Notes: a model not told the origin generated them from the letters alone. A stretch of DNA of 64,000 nt from Hyphomicrobium_A sp963745205 (GCA_963745205.1 CAVUWX010000001.1:119766-183765), one strand, 5' to 3'; counted from the stretch's first letter, positions 37,700-45,623 are shown. Program-made: numbers and translations.

Positions 37700-38278
37700 A
37701 TGTCCGATCTCAACGAAGCCTCGACTGCCGCAGACTTGCTGGGTCCGCCTCCCGCTCTAAGGACCGAGGACGCCGAAGCGTACGTGAAGCTTCTCGCCCG
37801 CATCATCGAGGACGCACATCCACGGGACTTCATTGAGCGCGTCCTCGTGAGCGATGTGGCCTACCACATCGCGCAGATCCGACTGTTGCGGAGTCTAGAG
37901 GCCTCGCTCTTGATGGCCAGCACCCATGAAGGGCTCGAACGAGTGCTACGACCGCTCCTCGACGGCTTTGAATCGACCGAGCTGGCAACGCAGTGGGCGC
38001 AACGGGATCCTGCAGCGCTGAAGCTGGTCGACGAGCTTTTGGCGAAGGGTGGTCTCAACATGGACGCGGTGCTGGCGGAAACGCTTGGGGTAAAAATAGA
38101 TCAAGTCGTGACCATAAAAAATATGATCAGCAATCATGAAAAGCGTTACGCCGCCGCGCTGCGGGAAATCGAGCACCACCGGGAGGAGCTGGCCGAACCG
38201 GTGCGGGCGGTTAAGGAGGCTCAGGATGCCGAGTTCGAAGACCTCCGGCGTGATACTGTCAATGGGGGATTGGCATGA
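37700..38278 (+). CDS. Hypothetical protein, first of a duplicated two-gene unit
   Basis: 192 residues, helical and acidic, beginning MSDLNEASTAADLLGPPPAL. It is clearly related over its full length to the 205-residue protein at 47599 (shared ADLLGPPP, RLLRSLEASLL versus RLRRLKASLLL, AALREIEHHRE versus AALREVDRHRD), and to a remnant at 47104. No known domain is recognised. A GGAG ribosome site precedes the ATG. It overlaps the next gene by 4 bases (ATGA), and the same overlap is kept in the second unit, so the two proteins are probably made in a fixed ratio. Confidence 0.7.
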   Translation: MSDLNEASTAADLLGPPPALRTEDAEAYVKLLARIIEDAHPRDFIERVLVSDVAYHIAQIRLLRSLEASLLMASTHEGLERVLRPLLDGFESTELATQWAQRDPAALKLVDELLAKGGLNMDAVLAETLGVKIDQVVTIKNMISNHEKRYAAALREIEHHREELAEPVRAVKEAQDAEFEDLRRDTVNGGLA

Positions 38279-38874
38279 CGAGCGAGCGAAGGCGCCAGGC
38301 CAACTGCGCCAATGCGCGAGCGAGCACGGGGCCCAAGACGGCCAAAGGCAAGAAGCGATCTGCTCTCAATGCCCGGCGGCATGGCCTCAATGTATCGGTG
38401 CTACGGGACCCGTTTCTAGGGCCGCTCGCAGAAAAGCATCTCGAGGAGTTCGCGCGGGGGTTCGCCGGGCCCTCGCCGAGCCCTGCCGTCCTCTTTCACG
38501 CCCGCCGAGCGGCCGAGGTGCACGTTGACCTGCAGCGTGTGCGGGCTTGCCGTGACCGCCTCATCGAGCAAGCGCTTGCCGATCCAAGCTTCGTCGGGGT
38601 GAAGGCCGACGAGCTAAGGCTGCGTTCGTCGATCCGCTGGCTCGAATTGTCGCCCCACCGGAGCCTCGCCTATCTCTATCCGAAGCCGCTGGAAGGCCCA
38701 GAAAAACTGGCGACCATCCTTGCCGATCTGATGCGCCACATGGCGGGGCTCGAGCGCTACGAGCGCCGGGCTCTGTCCCGACGCAAGTCCGCAATCCGTG
38801 ATCTCGATGCGGCGCAGCGCGCCGAGCGGGAGCAGGAAGCGGGCGCAGGCAGCGCGGCGGCAGTCTTGCACTGA
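38275..38874 (+). CDS. Hypothetical protein with STGPKTAKGK motif, second of the duplicated unit
   Basis: 199 residues. The N-terminus MTSERRRQANCANARASTGP KTAKGK and ARRHGLNVSVLRDP belongs to a widespread but uncharacterised family with the pattern NRxNAxxSTGPxTxxGKxxxxxNAxxHGL. The rest is helical, ending ERYERRALSRRKSAIRDLDA. The paralogue at 48210 shares both ends. The basic N-terminal motif suggests nucleic-acid binding; that is inference only. Confidence 0.7.
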   Translation: MTSERRRQANCANARASTGPKTAKGKKRSALNARRHGLNVSVLRDPFLGPLAEKHLEEFARGFAGPSPSPAVLFHARRAAEVHVDLQRVRACRDRLIEQALADPSFVGVKADELRLRSSIRWLELSPHRSLAYLYPKPLEGPEKLATILADLMRHMAGLERYERRALSRRKSAIRDLDAAQRAEREQEAGAGSAAAVLH

Positions 38875-39005
38875 TCCGGCTCCGTAGCATTCATCCGCCG
38901 GCTCATTCGGGTCGCGAGCTGTCGGTAGCGAGCGCCAGCGACGATGAGAAATCTGCGCAACTGGCGCTCCGCCGGTGCGAAGCCGCCATGGTCGTCCGGC
39001 AAGCT

Positions 39006-39199
39006 TCAGAGTTTCGAGGATGACCAGGCGCGTTCATCTCCCGTTTGATGCAAGGAATCGTGGTGGATATTGCACAAGGGGACGGTGTACTCATCGGGGA
39101 CTTTGAGGCCGAGTCCGCTGCGCTGGGCAAAGTGTGCGCTTGCGCCGGCCTGCACCCGCAGACGACACACGGTTCCCTGGCGATGAAGGCGAGATGCAC
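39006..39199 (-). pseudogene. HNH/DUF968-like protein fragment, copy 1
   Basis: Minus-strand pieces read HLAFIAREPCVVCGCRPAQAH in one frame and GLGLKVPDEYTVPLCNIHHDSLH in another. The intact-looking copy at 57485 has AHLAFVANEPCLVCGRRPAQ and VPLCNGHHDSLH in a single frame. This copy has a frameshift in the middle and lacks the C-terminal part beyond DERAW. Such zinc-binding HNH-like proteins are common in prophages. Confidence 0.65.
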
Positions 39200-39261
39200 C
39201 CTGAGCGCGGCAGTGACAAGCTACCGTCCGCGGAGATGGGGAGCCTGGCACCGGCTAGCCC

Positions 39262-39555
39262 TTAGTCTGCCCGACGGCTCTGTCTCAGAGCGTCGGCAAC
39301 GATGCCGGGCATATCCCTCCGCAATCCCTTCACATTGTTCTCAATGCGATCAAGGCGCCCGGCCTGGTCACTTACGCTTGCCTCGATGCGCCGCAGGCGC
39401 TCAGTGTGGTCATCGGCGAGCGCTTTGACCTGCGCGAGTGGGCCTGCCAGCCACTTGAGGGTATAGGTGTTGTCCTTCTGCGCTTGTTCGAGCGCGTGCT
39501 GCCCCTTTTCGAGCTGGGCGACGCGCTGCTCAAGTTCCTCAAGTGTCCCTGCCAT
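39262..39555 (-). CDS. Short coiled-coil protein, type D
   Basis: 97 residues from MAGTLEELEQRVAQLEKGQH. Heptad repeats run through most of the chain (LRRIEASVSDQAGRLDRIENN) and it ends MPGIVADALRQSRRAD. The terminal motif (L/M)PxIVAxA(L/V) is shared by the other coiled-coil types in this island, although the coil sequences differ. Function unknown. Confidence 0.55.
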   Translation of the reverse strand: MAGTLEELEQRVAQLEKGQHALEQAQKDNTYTLKWLAGPLAQVKALADDHTERLRRIEASVSDQAGRLDRIENNVKGLRRDMPGIVADALRQSRRAD

Positions 39556-39646
39556 GACCAAAGCCTAGCTCGCATTGTGAAGTTGCAAGGCACGTCGAAG
39601 CCCCCGCTCGCCTCGTCCGCGAAGATCCTCGCGCAAAGTGCCAACA

Positions 39647-39760
39647 TCAGACCCCGATCTTGTCGAATCGCTTATCCACCGCGTCGAAGCGCTTATCGAT
39701 CGCGTCAAACTGGGCATGTATGAAGCGTTGCATGATGTTGAGCTGGCCTGAGATGCCTAA
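39647..39760 (-). pseudogene. Coiled-coil type A fragment
   Basis: Minus-strand reading gives ISGQLNIMQRFIHAQ, then FDAIDKRFDAVDKRFDKI and a stop at 39647. This is the middle of the type A protein found more fully at 44499, 45624 and 56617. The N-terminal part and the final LPGVV motif are missing or out of frame. Confidence 0.55.
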
Positions 39761-39774
39761 ACTGCCGCGTCGGC

Positions 39775-40032
39775 TCAATCGCCCTCATTGAGCGCCTTCA
39801 ACAGCGCCTTGGAATTAGGATACGACTTCAACCTCCCCCGCCGCGCTTCCTTGATGGCGGCGATGGTTTTCTTGTTCGGCACCAGCGGAGCGAACGGCAG
39901 CCTTTCCTCCGCCGCGATCCTCGCCATCATCAGACGGAAGGCGTCAGAGGGCGTCAGCCCGATCTTGCGCAGGACTGCGGCCGCGCTCTTTTTCAAGCGC
40001 CGATCAATGCGTGCTCTCACAACGTCGTTCAT
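39775..40032 (-). CDS. RelB/DinJ-family antitoxin without a neighbouring toxin
   Basis: 85 residues. The N-terminus MNDVVRARIDRRLKKSAAAV and the segment GLTPSDAFRLMMARIAAEERLPF are the ribbon-helix-helix and signature of RelB/DinJ antitoxins. A RelE/YafQ toxin normally follows directly, but the sequence downstream on this strand is a coiled-coil fragment. It is therefore an orphan antitoxin. The copy at 52598 has lost its C-terminus to indels. Confidence 0.78.
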   Translation of the reverse strand: MNDVVRARIDRRLKKSAAAVLRKIGLTPSDAFRLMMARIAAEERLPFAPLVPNKKTIAAIKEARRGRLKSYPNSKALLKALNEGD

Positions 40033-40035
40033 GGG

Positions 40036-40413
40036 CTACAATGTGGCTCGAGGCTCGAAGATGGTCAAGACCTGAGTCTTCGCAGGCCGAGCAATCGTGG
40101 TCGAGGGGAGAACGAGTATCGGTATCTGTGCCCGCGCCGAGTGCAGGGCCCCCCAGCTTTCGAAATTAATGACCGGCAGGCACGAGTTGAGCGGTACCTC
40201 GTGGTTGAATGCTTCTTTGCAACCTACCAACTCCGCGCCCTTCGCATCCACGCTCAAGGCGCGTGGCCGAACGCTACTCGTGGCGTCGTGCCTTAGTCCG
40301 GCGGCAACGCAAAACCGCCGATTACATCGCCCCAGCATCCATGGCTTGCCCCTGGTGCCAGTCGTGGTCGGGCGATTTTTTTTGGTGTCGGCGCAGATCA
40401 AGCGCAGGGTCAT
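40036..40413 (-). CDS. Unidentified frame in repeat R4, doubtful
   Basis: A 125-residue open frame directly upstream of relB, with LSVDAKGAELVGCKEAFNH in the middle. That middle part is kept at 52958-53167, but the copy there meets a stop earlier. No family is recognised. The DNA is well conserved between copies on both strands, so the frame may or may not be used. Confidence 0.2.
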   Translation of the reverse strand: MTLRLICADTKKNRPTTTGTRGKPWMLGRCNRRFCVAAGLRHDATSSVRPRALSVDAKGAELVGCKEAFNHEVPLNSCLPVINFESWGALHSARAQIPILVLPSTTIARPAKTQVLTIFEPRATL

Positions 40414-40422
40414 TGCGCATCA

Positions 40423-40600
40423 CTAACGCGAGCGCAGCGCGTCCCCCACGACGTTGGCAACGATGTCAGGAAGCCTATTGAGGTCCCCGGCCAACCTATC
40501 GAATCCTCCGCGCATTTCAGAAACCACGGTCGCAAAGCCGTCGCGCACTTCGGTCTCAAGCGATGCTTCGAAGTCTCTTCCGACGAAGGAGCGGCCGCCA
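40423..40600 (-). pseudogene. Coiled-coil type E fragment
   Basis: Minus-strand reading gives GRDFEASLETEVRDGFATVV, SEMRGGFDRLAGDLNRLPDI, VANVVGDALRSR and a stop at 40423. The end resembles coil B (EMRDGFAKFDASFGKLPDTIADAVGQVLRSRE). No N-terminal half with a start is visible, so it looks truncated. Confidence 0.5.
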
Positions 40601-40860
40601 GTCCACGTCGGAGCGGCGACTGGGTGCGTGCCATGACGAGGCTTGGGTAATTGCTGATTTCGCCGGCCTCATCGCTCTCCGCCCGTGAGACTGCACCGAT
40701 TGAAGCCTATGAGGCGAACGTCGGCCAAGCGTCAAGTTGCCTCAAGGCAACGGACAGAGCTCGCCGCGACGCCATCTTCCGTCTGCGGCGAGGCCCGGAG
40801 TTGATAAGCGGGAGTTGCGGGCTGCCTTGCAAGTTCACACTCCGATGCTAGGCTAAGCAA

Positions 40861-41082
40861 ATGGCTGAGACCATTGAGAAACGCCTCACCGACCTTGAGC
40901 AAGTCGTCGCCCATTTGCCTGAGGACCTCGATGCTCGCTTTGCTGGCGTCGACACCAAGCTCGCCGCGATCCGCGAGGTGCAAGCACTTCACACCACGCG
41001 CTTCACTACGCTGGAGCATAAGCTCAATCAGTTGGCTGCCGCGGCCGCCGAGATCCTTCGGAGGCTGACCGAACAGTCCTGA
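40861..41082 (+). CDS. Short coiled-coil protein, type C
   Basis: 73 residues, MAETIEKRLTDLEQVVAHLPEDLDARFAGVDTKLAAI and so on, with heptads throughout and a polar end. It is almost identical to the gene at 53343 (differences such as AET/AKT and PED/PEN), so both copies keep the frame. Upstream, TTGCAA and TAGGCT 16 bases apart resemble a promoter placed so close that the message may have almost no leader. Confidence 0.6.
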   Translation: MAETIEKRLTDLEQVVAHLPEDLDARFAGVDTKLAAIREVQALHTTRFTTLEHKLNQLAAAAAEILRRLTEQS

Positions 41083-41201
41083 GTGTGCTGTTGTCGGGCA
41101 ATCGCGCGCGACGCAGGGCCGGAAGCCGAAGGTGCGCGACGAATCCCTGACGGCTTCCTCCGCGCTCTGCGGAGCCTTGACGCCAAGGACGTGGTCGCTC
41201 G

Positions 41202-41236
41202 TTGACAATTTTCGTAATGTAAACTATTTGTGTACA
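41202..41236 (+). promoter_or_regulatory. higBA promoter with overlapping palindrome
   Basis: TTGACA (41202-41207) and TATTTG (41225-41230) are 17 bases apart. TGTAAAC-TATTT-GTGTACA (41218-41236) is an imperfect palindrome covering the -10 region, a natural site for HigA autorepression. It is conserved in copy 2 at 49229-49263. Confidence 0.6.
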
Positions 41237-41265
41237 GTCAACCGTAAGATTACGTCCGGCTGTCA

Positions 41266-41544
41266 ATGATCCGGAGTTTCCGCCACAAAGGGCTCGCTGA
41301 GTTATGGCGGGGCAATACGACAAACCGGATCGACCGGCGGCTGCACAAGCGCCTCTTGGTGCGGCTCGATGCTTTGGACAGAGCGAAGCACCTTGAAGAC
41401 CTGCAAGTGCCAGGGTTCAATTTCCACCGACTGACAGGGTTCACGCCGGCCCGTTACACGCTCCATGTAAATGGTCCCTGGTGCGTGACGTTTGAGTGGA
41501 AGGATGGGGACGCCTTCCGTGTCGACTACGAGCAGTATCACTAG
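41266..41544 (+). CDS. higB: HigB/RelE-type toxin, copy 1
   Basis: 92 residues of the RelE/HigB 'killer' fold. MIRSFRHKGLAELW opens it, LDALDRAKHLEDLQVP is in the centre, and the C-terminal strand is WCVTFEWKDGDAFRVDYEQYH. Such toxins cleave mRNA on the ribosome. The antitoxin follows 10 bases later, in the toxin-first order typical of higBA. Copy 2 differs by Thr17Arg and synonymous changes only. Confidence 0.88.
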   Translation: MIRSFRHKGLAELWRGNTTNRIDRRLHKRLLVRLDALDRAKHLEDLQVPGFNFHRLTGFTPARYTLHVNGPWCVTFEWKDGDAFRVDYEQYH

Positions 41545-41554
41545 GAGCAGGACA

Positions 41555-41908
41555 ATGGTTGAGTACGCAGCAAAGCGCAGCCTGACGCGGTGCCCCACGC
41601 ACCCGGGCGAGCTCTTGCGCGACACCGTGTTGCCGGCTGTGGACCTAACCAAGGTTGAGATCGCGGCTGCGCTCGACATTTCGCGCACGCATCTGGACAA
41701 CATCTTGAAGGAGAAGGTGCCCGTTTCACCGACGATTGCGGTTAGGCTCGGCAAGCTGTTCGGCAACGGCCCCGATCTGTGGATTCAGATGCAGGCGGCT
41801 TACGATACGTGGCAGGCGGTCCGGCGGGTCAAGACCGGCGACATCAAGACCGCGAAGCTCTTGGCCACGTCCCCTCGCCCACGCGGGAGGCGTGTCTCGA
41901 TCATCTGA
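41555..41908 (+). CDS. higA: HigA-family antitoxin, copy 1
   Basis: 117 residues. THPGELLRDTVLPAVDL and VEIAAALDISRTHLDNILKEK form the XRE-type helix-turn-helix, followed by LFGNGPDLWIQMQAAYDTW, the HigA signature. It neutralises HigB and should repress the operon through the upstream palindrome. GGAG precedes the ATG. Copy 2 has TTG in place of this ATG. Confidence 0.88.
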   Translation: MVEYAAKRSLTRCPTHPGELLRDTVLPAVDLTKVEIAAALDISRTHLDNILKEKVPVSPTIAVRLGKLFGNGPDLWIQMQAAYDTWQAVRRVKTGDIKTAKLLATSPRPRGRRVSII

Positions 41909-41947
41909 TGACGATGCGCGCTGGCCATTGAGCTAAGGAAGGGGCCA

Positions 41948-42058
41948 ATGACGAGAAGCAAATGGCCATTCGTTCTTCTCATCGTCATCGTGGCCGTGTT
42001 GGCTTGGGTCGCGTATTCCCGCATGCATCCCGGGCCATTACCAAATTTCCATTGGTAG
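41948..42058 (+). CDS. 36-residue single-span membrane microprotein, copy 1
   Basis: The frame MTRSKWPFVLLIVIVAVLAW then VAYSRMHPGPLPNFHW has one hydrophobic span (residues 7-22) with a basic N-terminus, so N-in orientation. AAGGAAGGGG stands just before the ATG, a strong ribosome site. The copy at 49976 has exactly the same protein with two changed bases, both synonymous. It lies downstream of higA and may be part of that transcript. Small membrane peptides of this size can be toxins or membrane-protein regulators; no relative is recognised. Confidence 0.6.
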   Translation: MTRSKWPFVLLIVIVAVLAWVAYSRMHPGPLPNFHW

Positions 42059-42079
42059 CGCTGCTGTACCGCTGAGCTC

Positions 42080-42310
42080 ATGACTGAGCTGGAAAGACTA
42101 GCCTTCGTCGAACAGCAGGCTGAGGAAGCCTACGATGCCATGTATGAGGCGCATTCGCCTTCGCACGCGGCGGCCTGCTACAGCGACGCGAAGGAAGCAC
42201 TCTATTGTGCAATCACCATTGCGCAACAGCTACGAGCAGATGACGCTGTGAAGCGTCTTGAGGCTCGCCTTGCCCACATCAAGGCGGTGTTCCGCTCGCA
42301 ATTCACCTGA
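42080..42310 (+). CDS. Small helical hypothetical protein
   Basis: 76 residues, MTELERLAFVEQQAEEAYDA, then YSDAKEALYCAITIAQQL and RLEARLAHIKAVFRSQFT, fully helical. It resembles tetratricopeptide-like helical hairpins but is too short to classify. Copy 2 (50108) keeps only the first 15 codons before a deletion junction. Confidence 0.5.
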   Translation: MTELERLAFVEQQAEEAYDAMYEAHSPSHAAACYSDAKEALYCAITIAQQLRADDAVKRLEARLAHIKAVFRSQFT

Positions 42311-42811
42311 GCAGGCCTCGCCCACTAGTACGTGAGCACTGCGGCATCGGCCGCAGCCGGCTTACGAATACATCAGCATCGCGGAGGGCAAGAAGACGGC
42401 TTAATTGCAGCGGAGACCATCGACCGATGCCACAAGCACAAAGACAAAAGCCGTCCGTTGGCAAACGGACAAGACGATGTCCTGCACGAGACCCTCTACG
42501 AGTGCTTAGAGCAACAGGGCCTCCTGACCGACGAGGACTTAGTTTCGCGTGAGCTCGTCCCCCAGTTTCATTTGCTTGGGTCTGCCGGGATAGCGCCCTC
42601 AGCCCGGATAGCCGCCACCCGCTTCGGGATCAGCTCCACGATCTGCTTTACCGACGCACGCCGCATGTTGCGATCATCCCAGAAGGCGATCAGGTCACAC
42701 AGCACTTTGATCTGGGTCTTCGGCAACTTCCTAAAACTGGCCGCGATCACATACAGTATTCTTTACTAGCGAGCGTGAGGATGCATGCAGAGGCATGTCA
42801 TGGCGCCAATC
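42311..42811. other. Degraded stretch with gene fragments
   Basis: A plus-strand reading near 42365-42405 ends EYISIAEGKKTA-stop, and 42440-42560 reads NGQDDVLHETLYECLEQQG LLTDEDL, both protein-like but lacking starts. A minus-strand frame (42568-42750) reads KTQIKVLCDLIAFWDDRN and may also be a fragment. None is recognised. This block is missing from R1 copy 2. Confidence 0.35.
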
Positions 42812-43249
42812 ATGGGCACCTCACGCTTGAAACGACAGGGATGCATCTGCGCACTTGCGAACGTGCCGCTCGCGGTCCTCTGGATCTCGGTGCTAGAAAT
42901 GACCATGACAGCCGCGAGCGCGAAAACGCTCGCAATGATCGTGGTCCCATCGGGACAAGAGTTGTTCCGAGAGCATTGTGCCCAATGCCATGGGGCCGAT
43001 GGCACAGGCAATGGCCCGATGGCCAAGGTCCTCAACGTCAGTCCCGCGAACCTCACCGCGATCAGCAAGCGGGCCAATGGAACGTTCCCTGCCGCTCGCG
43101 TGGTCGAGATTATTCGCTATGGCGGTAACGTGACTGGCCACGGGTCTTATGTGATGCCGATTTGGGGCAGAGTTTTCAGTGATGAGGGCGGCGGTGGAAA
43201 AGGCGGAGGCGCTTATTCCCGCAGATCCGTCGTGGAGCTGAAGCACTAG
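42812..43249 (+). CDS. Small c-type cytochrome, probably shortened by a nonsense mutation
   Basis: From the ATG at 42812 (earlier ATGs exist) there is a signal-like hydrophobic stretch to about SAKTLA, then the haem motif CAQCH, HGADGTGNGPMAK and GHGSYVMPIWG with a candidate Met ligand. It is a paralogue of the cytochrome at 9068. The frame ends VVELKH-TAG. In the second repeat copy the same position is TAC and the reading continues YLETIQKN to a TAA, so this copy seems to have lost its last eight residues. The haem-binding core is intact, so it may still work. Confidence 0.7.
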   Translation: MGTSRLKRQGCICALANVPLAVLWISVLEMTMTAASAKTLAMIVVPSGQELFREHCAQCHGADGTGNGPMAKVLNVSPANLTAISKRANGTFPAARVVEIIRYGGNVTGHGSYVMPIWGRVFSDEGGGGKGGGAYSRRSVVELKH

Positions 43250-43580
43250 CTCGAGACGATCCAGAAGAATTAACGCTCCTCATGGCCGGCGAGGTTGGCC
43301 CTTAATTGCTTTCGACCCGGCCTGAAGGGCCGGCCCGCATCGGGTCGGTTGCGAGTGCAGGGCCGACACCGGGCAGCTCGTCGAGCCGGCGGCTCGTCTC
43401 GTTCGACCGATGCCACGCGATTATTATCTGTCGGTCGAACTCGAGGATCTGAGCTTTGAGCTTGCTGACGGTTCGCGTCCGTGTTCTGCGGCACGGTCGC
43501 ACATTCGTCGCGGCCCGTTCACGCCATTTTCGGTCGTGCGCGAGGTGAACCGGAAGGCGATGATGCCGCGTTAAACCGGC

Positions 43581-43609
43581 TTGCTCCCAAAATGGGAGCG
43601 TGCTAAGGT
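43581..43609 (+). promoter_or_regulatory. Type 2 higBA promoter with perfect palindrome, copy 1
   Basis: TTGCTC (43581-43586) and TAAGGT (43604-43609) are 17 bases apart. The perfect palindrome GCTCCCAAAATGGGAGC (43583-43599) lies between them. Transcription would start about 2 bases before the toxin ATG, giving an almost leaderless message. Unchanged in all three copies. Confidence 0.65.
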
Positions 43610-43617
43610 CCCGCCGC

Positions 43618-43947
43618 ATGCGGGTGATCGCTCGTCGAACGCTGCTGAAGTTCGTCGCATCGAGAAAGGGCCGCAAGGACCACACGGCCCTGAATGCGGC
43701 GACAGATGCTTGGTTTCACGAGGCCAAGCACGCCACCTGGGCCAACATGGGGCAGATCACGGCGCTGTATCGCACGGCGAGCCCAGTGTCTGCGAAGCGG
43801 GTGGTATTCAACATCAAGGGCAACGACTACCGTCTCGTCGTCGAGATAAATTTTCGGAAGAGGATCGTCTGGATCAGGTGGTTCGGCACGCACGCCGACT
43901 ACGACCGGATCAACGTCAAAGAGGTGGCGTATGACAAAGACGCTTGA
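43618..43947 (+). CDS. HigB-type mRNA interferase (type 2), copy 1
   Basis: 109 residues from MRVIARRTLLKFVASRKGR. The pattern matches the HigB_toxin family (MRVIxRxTLxxFW...A...L..W......W......L........A...GxRxVFNIxGNxYRLVV.I...). VFNIKGNDYRLVVEINF and IRWFGTHADYDRI are the diagnostic strands. It cleaves translated mRNA. The ATG at 43618 is chosen because an upstream ATG at 43600 would lie before the predicted transcription start. It overlaps the antitoxin by 17 bases. Confidence 0.88.
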   Translation: MRVIARRTLLKFVASRKGRKDHTALNAATDAWFHEAKHATWANMGQITALYRTASPVSAKRVVFNIKGNDYRLVVEINFRKRIVWIRWFGTHADYDRINVKEVAYDKDA

Positions 43948-44389
43948 GATCAAGCCGATCCGCACCAACGCCGATTACGAGCGGGCGCTGAAGCAACTCG
44001 AACAGGTGTGGAGTGCCAAGGCGGGCAGCGAGATTGAGGACGTGCTTGACGTGCTCGCTACGCTGATCGAGGCATACGAGGAGAAGCATTTCCCGATCGA
44101 CAACCCGGACCCCGTCGAGGCCATCCTTTTTCGCATGGAGCAGCAGGGTCTCGACCGCAGGGACTTGGAGCCGCTGATCGGATCGCGGGGGCGCGTGTCT
44201 GAGGTATTGGAGCATAAGCGGCCGTTGTCGATCACAATGATCCGCAACATCCACGACACGCTCAAAATTCCCGCCGAGGTCCTGATCAGCCCGTCAATAG
44301 CGGCGAGGAAACGTGCCGCGTCCAAGAAGCCTGGAAGGCCCATGGCCGCCAGGCGAGCGCGCTCGAGCAGAACGAGCGGAAGCCGCTAG
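43931..44389 (+). CDS. HigA-type antitoxin (type 2), copy 1
   Basis: 152 residues. The N-terminal toxin-binding region contains IKPIRTNADYERALKQLEQ and LDVLATLIEAYEEKHFPID. The helix-turn-helix reads AILFRMEQQGLDRRDLEPL, IGSRGRVSEVLEHKRPLS. It ends in a basic, Ser/Arg-rich tail. It would bind the GCTCCCA palindrome and neutralise the toxin. This is the only one of the three copies that keeps toxin and antitoxin both intact. Confidence 0.85.
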   Translation: MTKTLEIKPIRTNADYERALKQLEQVWSAKAGSEIEDVLDVLATLIEAYEEKHFPIDNPDPVEAILFRMEQQGLDRRDLEPLIGSRGRVSEVLEHKRPLSITMIRNIHDTLKIPAEVLISPSIAARKRAASKKPGRPMAARRARSSRTSGSR

Positions 44390-44498
44390 TCCTCATCGCC
44401 CGATGCCCAGAGCACCTCGCGACTGTCGTCCTTCGATGGTCGGGTGCCGGCGCGGGAGGGACCTTACAATCGCAAGGCTCTCGTGGTGTTCGGACACA

Positions 44499-44756
44499 TC
44501 ATGCACGCGGTCGACCTCTGCGCACTGCTTCCACAACAACGCCGGGAAGATCCTCGCGCAAGGTGCCAACATCGGACTCGATCTTGTCGAAGCGCTTATC
44601 CATCGCGTCGAAGCGCTTATCGATCGCGTCAAACTTGGCGTGCATGAAGCACTGCATGGCGTTGAGCTGGCCAGAGATGAATTCAAACGCGTTATGTACT
44701 GCTTATCCAGGCGGGCCTTCAGCTCTCTGATTTCCCTGCTCGATGCTTATAGCCAT
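44499..44756 (-). pseudogene. Coiled-coil type A, copy 2, frameshifted
   Basis: Minus-strand start at 44756 (MAISIEQGNQ), then ELKARLDKQYI in another frame, then after a deletion of about 20 bases EFISGQLNAMQ, FDAIDKRFDAMDKRFDKI, ESDVGTLREDLPGVVVEAVR and a stop at 44499. Other copies show that the missing piece codes for LAQVTGQF or LAQLTGQF. The sequence lies antisense between the type 2 antitoxin and the abrB operator. Confidence 0.6.
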
Positions 44757-44787
44757 GCCGCCCAGGTACGTGGCGCGCTAGTGAACG

Positions 44788-44834
44788 TTGACGTGCCATC
44801 GTTAATGGTTATATTGTGGTATAACTCTGGAGGG
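44788..44834 (+). promoter_or_regulatory. abrB-pemK promoter, operator and ribosome site, copy 1
   Basis: TTGACG (44788-44793) and TATATT (44810-44815) are 16 bases apart. The palindrome GTTATATTGTGGTATAAC (44808-44825) has perfect 6-base arms and covers the -10. GGAGGG precedes the ATG at 44838. Confidence 0.62.
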
Positions 44835-44837
44835 TAC

Positions 44838-45098
44838 ATGCACACAGCAAAACTCAGGTCAGTTGGCGGGTCGACCATGGTTGCCATTCCGCCGCACATC
44901 ATTGAGGAATTACGTCTCGGCCCCAATTCCACGGTCCGCCTCACGGTCGAGCGGGGCAAGATCGTGATTCGTCCTCAGCCCCGCAAGGGCCGCATCGGTC
45001 TCAAGGCGCGGCTCGCCATGTGCGATTTCTCCAAGAAAATGAAAGCGGAAGACCGCGAGTGGGCCAATGGACCGCGAGCGGGCAGTGAGGAGATTTAA
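44838..45098 (+). CDS. AbrB/MazE-type antitoxin, copy 1
   Basis: 86 residues, MHTAKLRSVGGSTMVAIPPH, then RLGPNSTVRLTVERGKIVI, the swapped-hairpin AbrB DNA-binding fold, and a toxin-binding tail rich in Lys and Glu (FSKKMKAEDREWANG). The open frame extends far upstream, but the ribosome site and operator fix the start at 44838. The toxin follows 3 bases after the stop. Confidence 0.85.
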   Translation: MHTAKLRSVGGSTMVAIPPHIIEELRLGPNSTVRLTVERGKIVIRPQPRKGRIGLKARLAMCDFSKKMKAEDREWANGPRAGSEEI

Positions 45099-45101
45099 GC
45101 G

Positions 45102-45431
45102 TTGGATCGGGGGGACATTTTCGACGTCGATTTGGACCCAACGAAAGGGCGCGAACAGCGCGGCAGGCGCCCGGTGCTTGTCGTGACCACGAAGGAATTC
45201 AATCGGCACAACGCGCCCATAGTGTGCCCAATCACGGGCGGCGGCGAGTCTTCTAGACTGAAAGGCTTTGCCGTATCTCTCTCCGGCACCGGAATGAAAA
45301 CCGACGGGGTCGTTCTATGTAATCAGCCGCGCACACTCGACATCAGTGCGCGCCGCGGAAAGCGGATCGAACAAGCACCTGAAAGTGTGGTCGACGAGGT
45401 TCTCGCTGCTCTTCAGGATCTGCTCGAGTAA
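45102..45431 (+). CDS. PemK/ChpB-type mRNA interferase, copy 1
   Basis: 109 residues starting with TTG. MDRGDIFDVDLDPTKGREQR then GRRPVLVVTTKEFNR is the PemK/MazF opening. PIVCPITGG and GVVLCNQPRTLDISARRGKRI follow, with the conserved Arg and Thr of the active site region. It cleaves mRNA at specific sequences. The weak TTG start after a strong antitoxin start favours an excess of antitoxin. Confidence 0.88.
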   Translation: MDRGDIFDVDLDPTKGREQRGRRPVLVVTTKEFNRHNAPIVCPITGGGESSRLKGFAVSLSGTGMKTDGVVLCNQPRTLDISARRGKRIEQAPESVVDEVLAALQDLLE

Positions 45432-45623
45432 CCAAGCAGCCGCTCAGCCACGTTCGATGATCTGGGACCGTTGGAGGAAGCGTGCAGAAATGCACAAGGC
45501 CCCGAGCCCGACAAGGTACGCAGTCGTGATCAAAACAGTTGGGGCGACCCGAAGGCTGGCCCGCTGAACTCAATCCCCGGTTCGCGCAATAGCCAGCCGG
45601 GAAGATGGGGGACGGGTTGTTGC

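Larger units (their letters stand above)
39757..41142. repeat. Direct repeat R4, copy 1 (relB - unknown - coil C)
   Basis: Nearly identical to 52577-53625 across relB, the unknown stretch and the coil C gene. Compared with copy 2 it carries about 350 extra bases (about 40335-40690) that include a coil E fragment. The copies are 12.5 kb apart in the same orientation. Confidence 0.8.
41188..42124. repeat. Direct repeat R1, copy 1 (higBA - microprotein - 76-residue gene)
   Basis: About 937 bases nearly identical to 49215-50152, offset 8027 (8028 after one inserted base). The left boundary is GACGTGGTCGCTC. The right boundary lies in the 76-residue gene, where copy 2 jumps to sequence matching 43222. 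Confidence 0.88.
43222..44495. repeat. Direct repeat R2, copy 1 (cytochrome tail - higBA type 2)
   Basis: Shared with 50153-50764 (5' half only) and about 54125-55190 (3' part). This copy is the most complete of the three. It includes the last codons of the cytochrome, a non-coding stretch, operator, toxin and antitoxin. Confidence 0.82.
44660..45445. repeat. Direct repeat R3, copy 1 (abrB-pemK)
   Basis: Nearly identical to 50765-51565, offset 6123 over the genes. It begins in the antisense coil A sequence and ends just after the pemK stop. Confidence 0.85.

Noticed and set aside
44313..44837. Long N-terminal extension of AbrB copy 1
   Set aside because: The open frame crosses the antisense coil gene and the operator; the ribosome site GGAGGG fixes the start at 44838.
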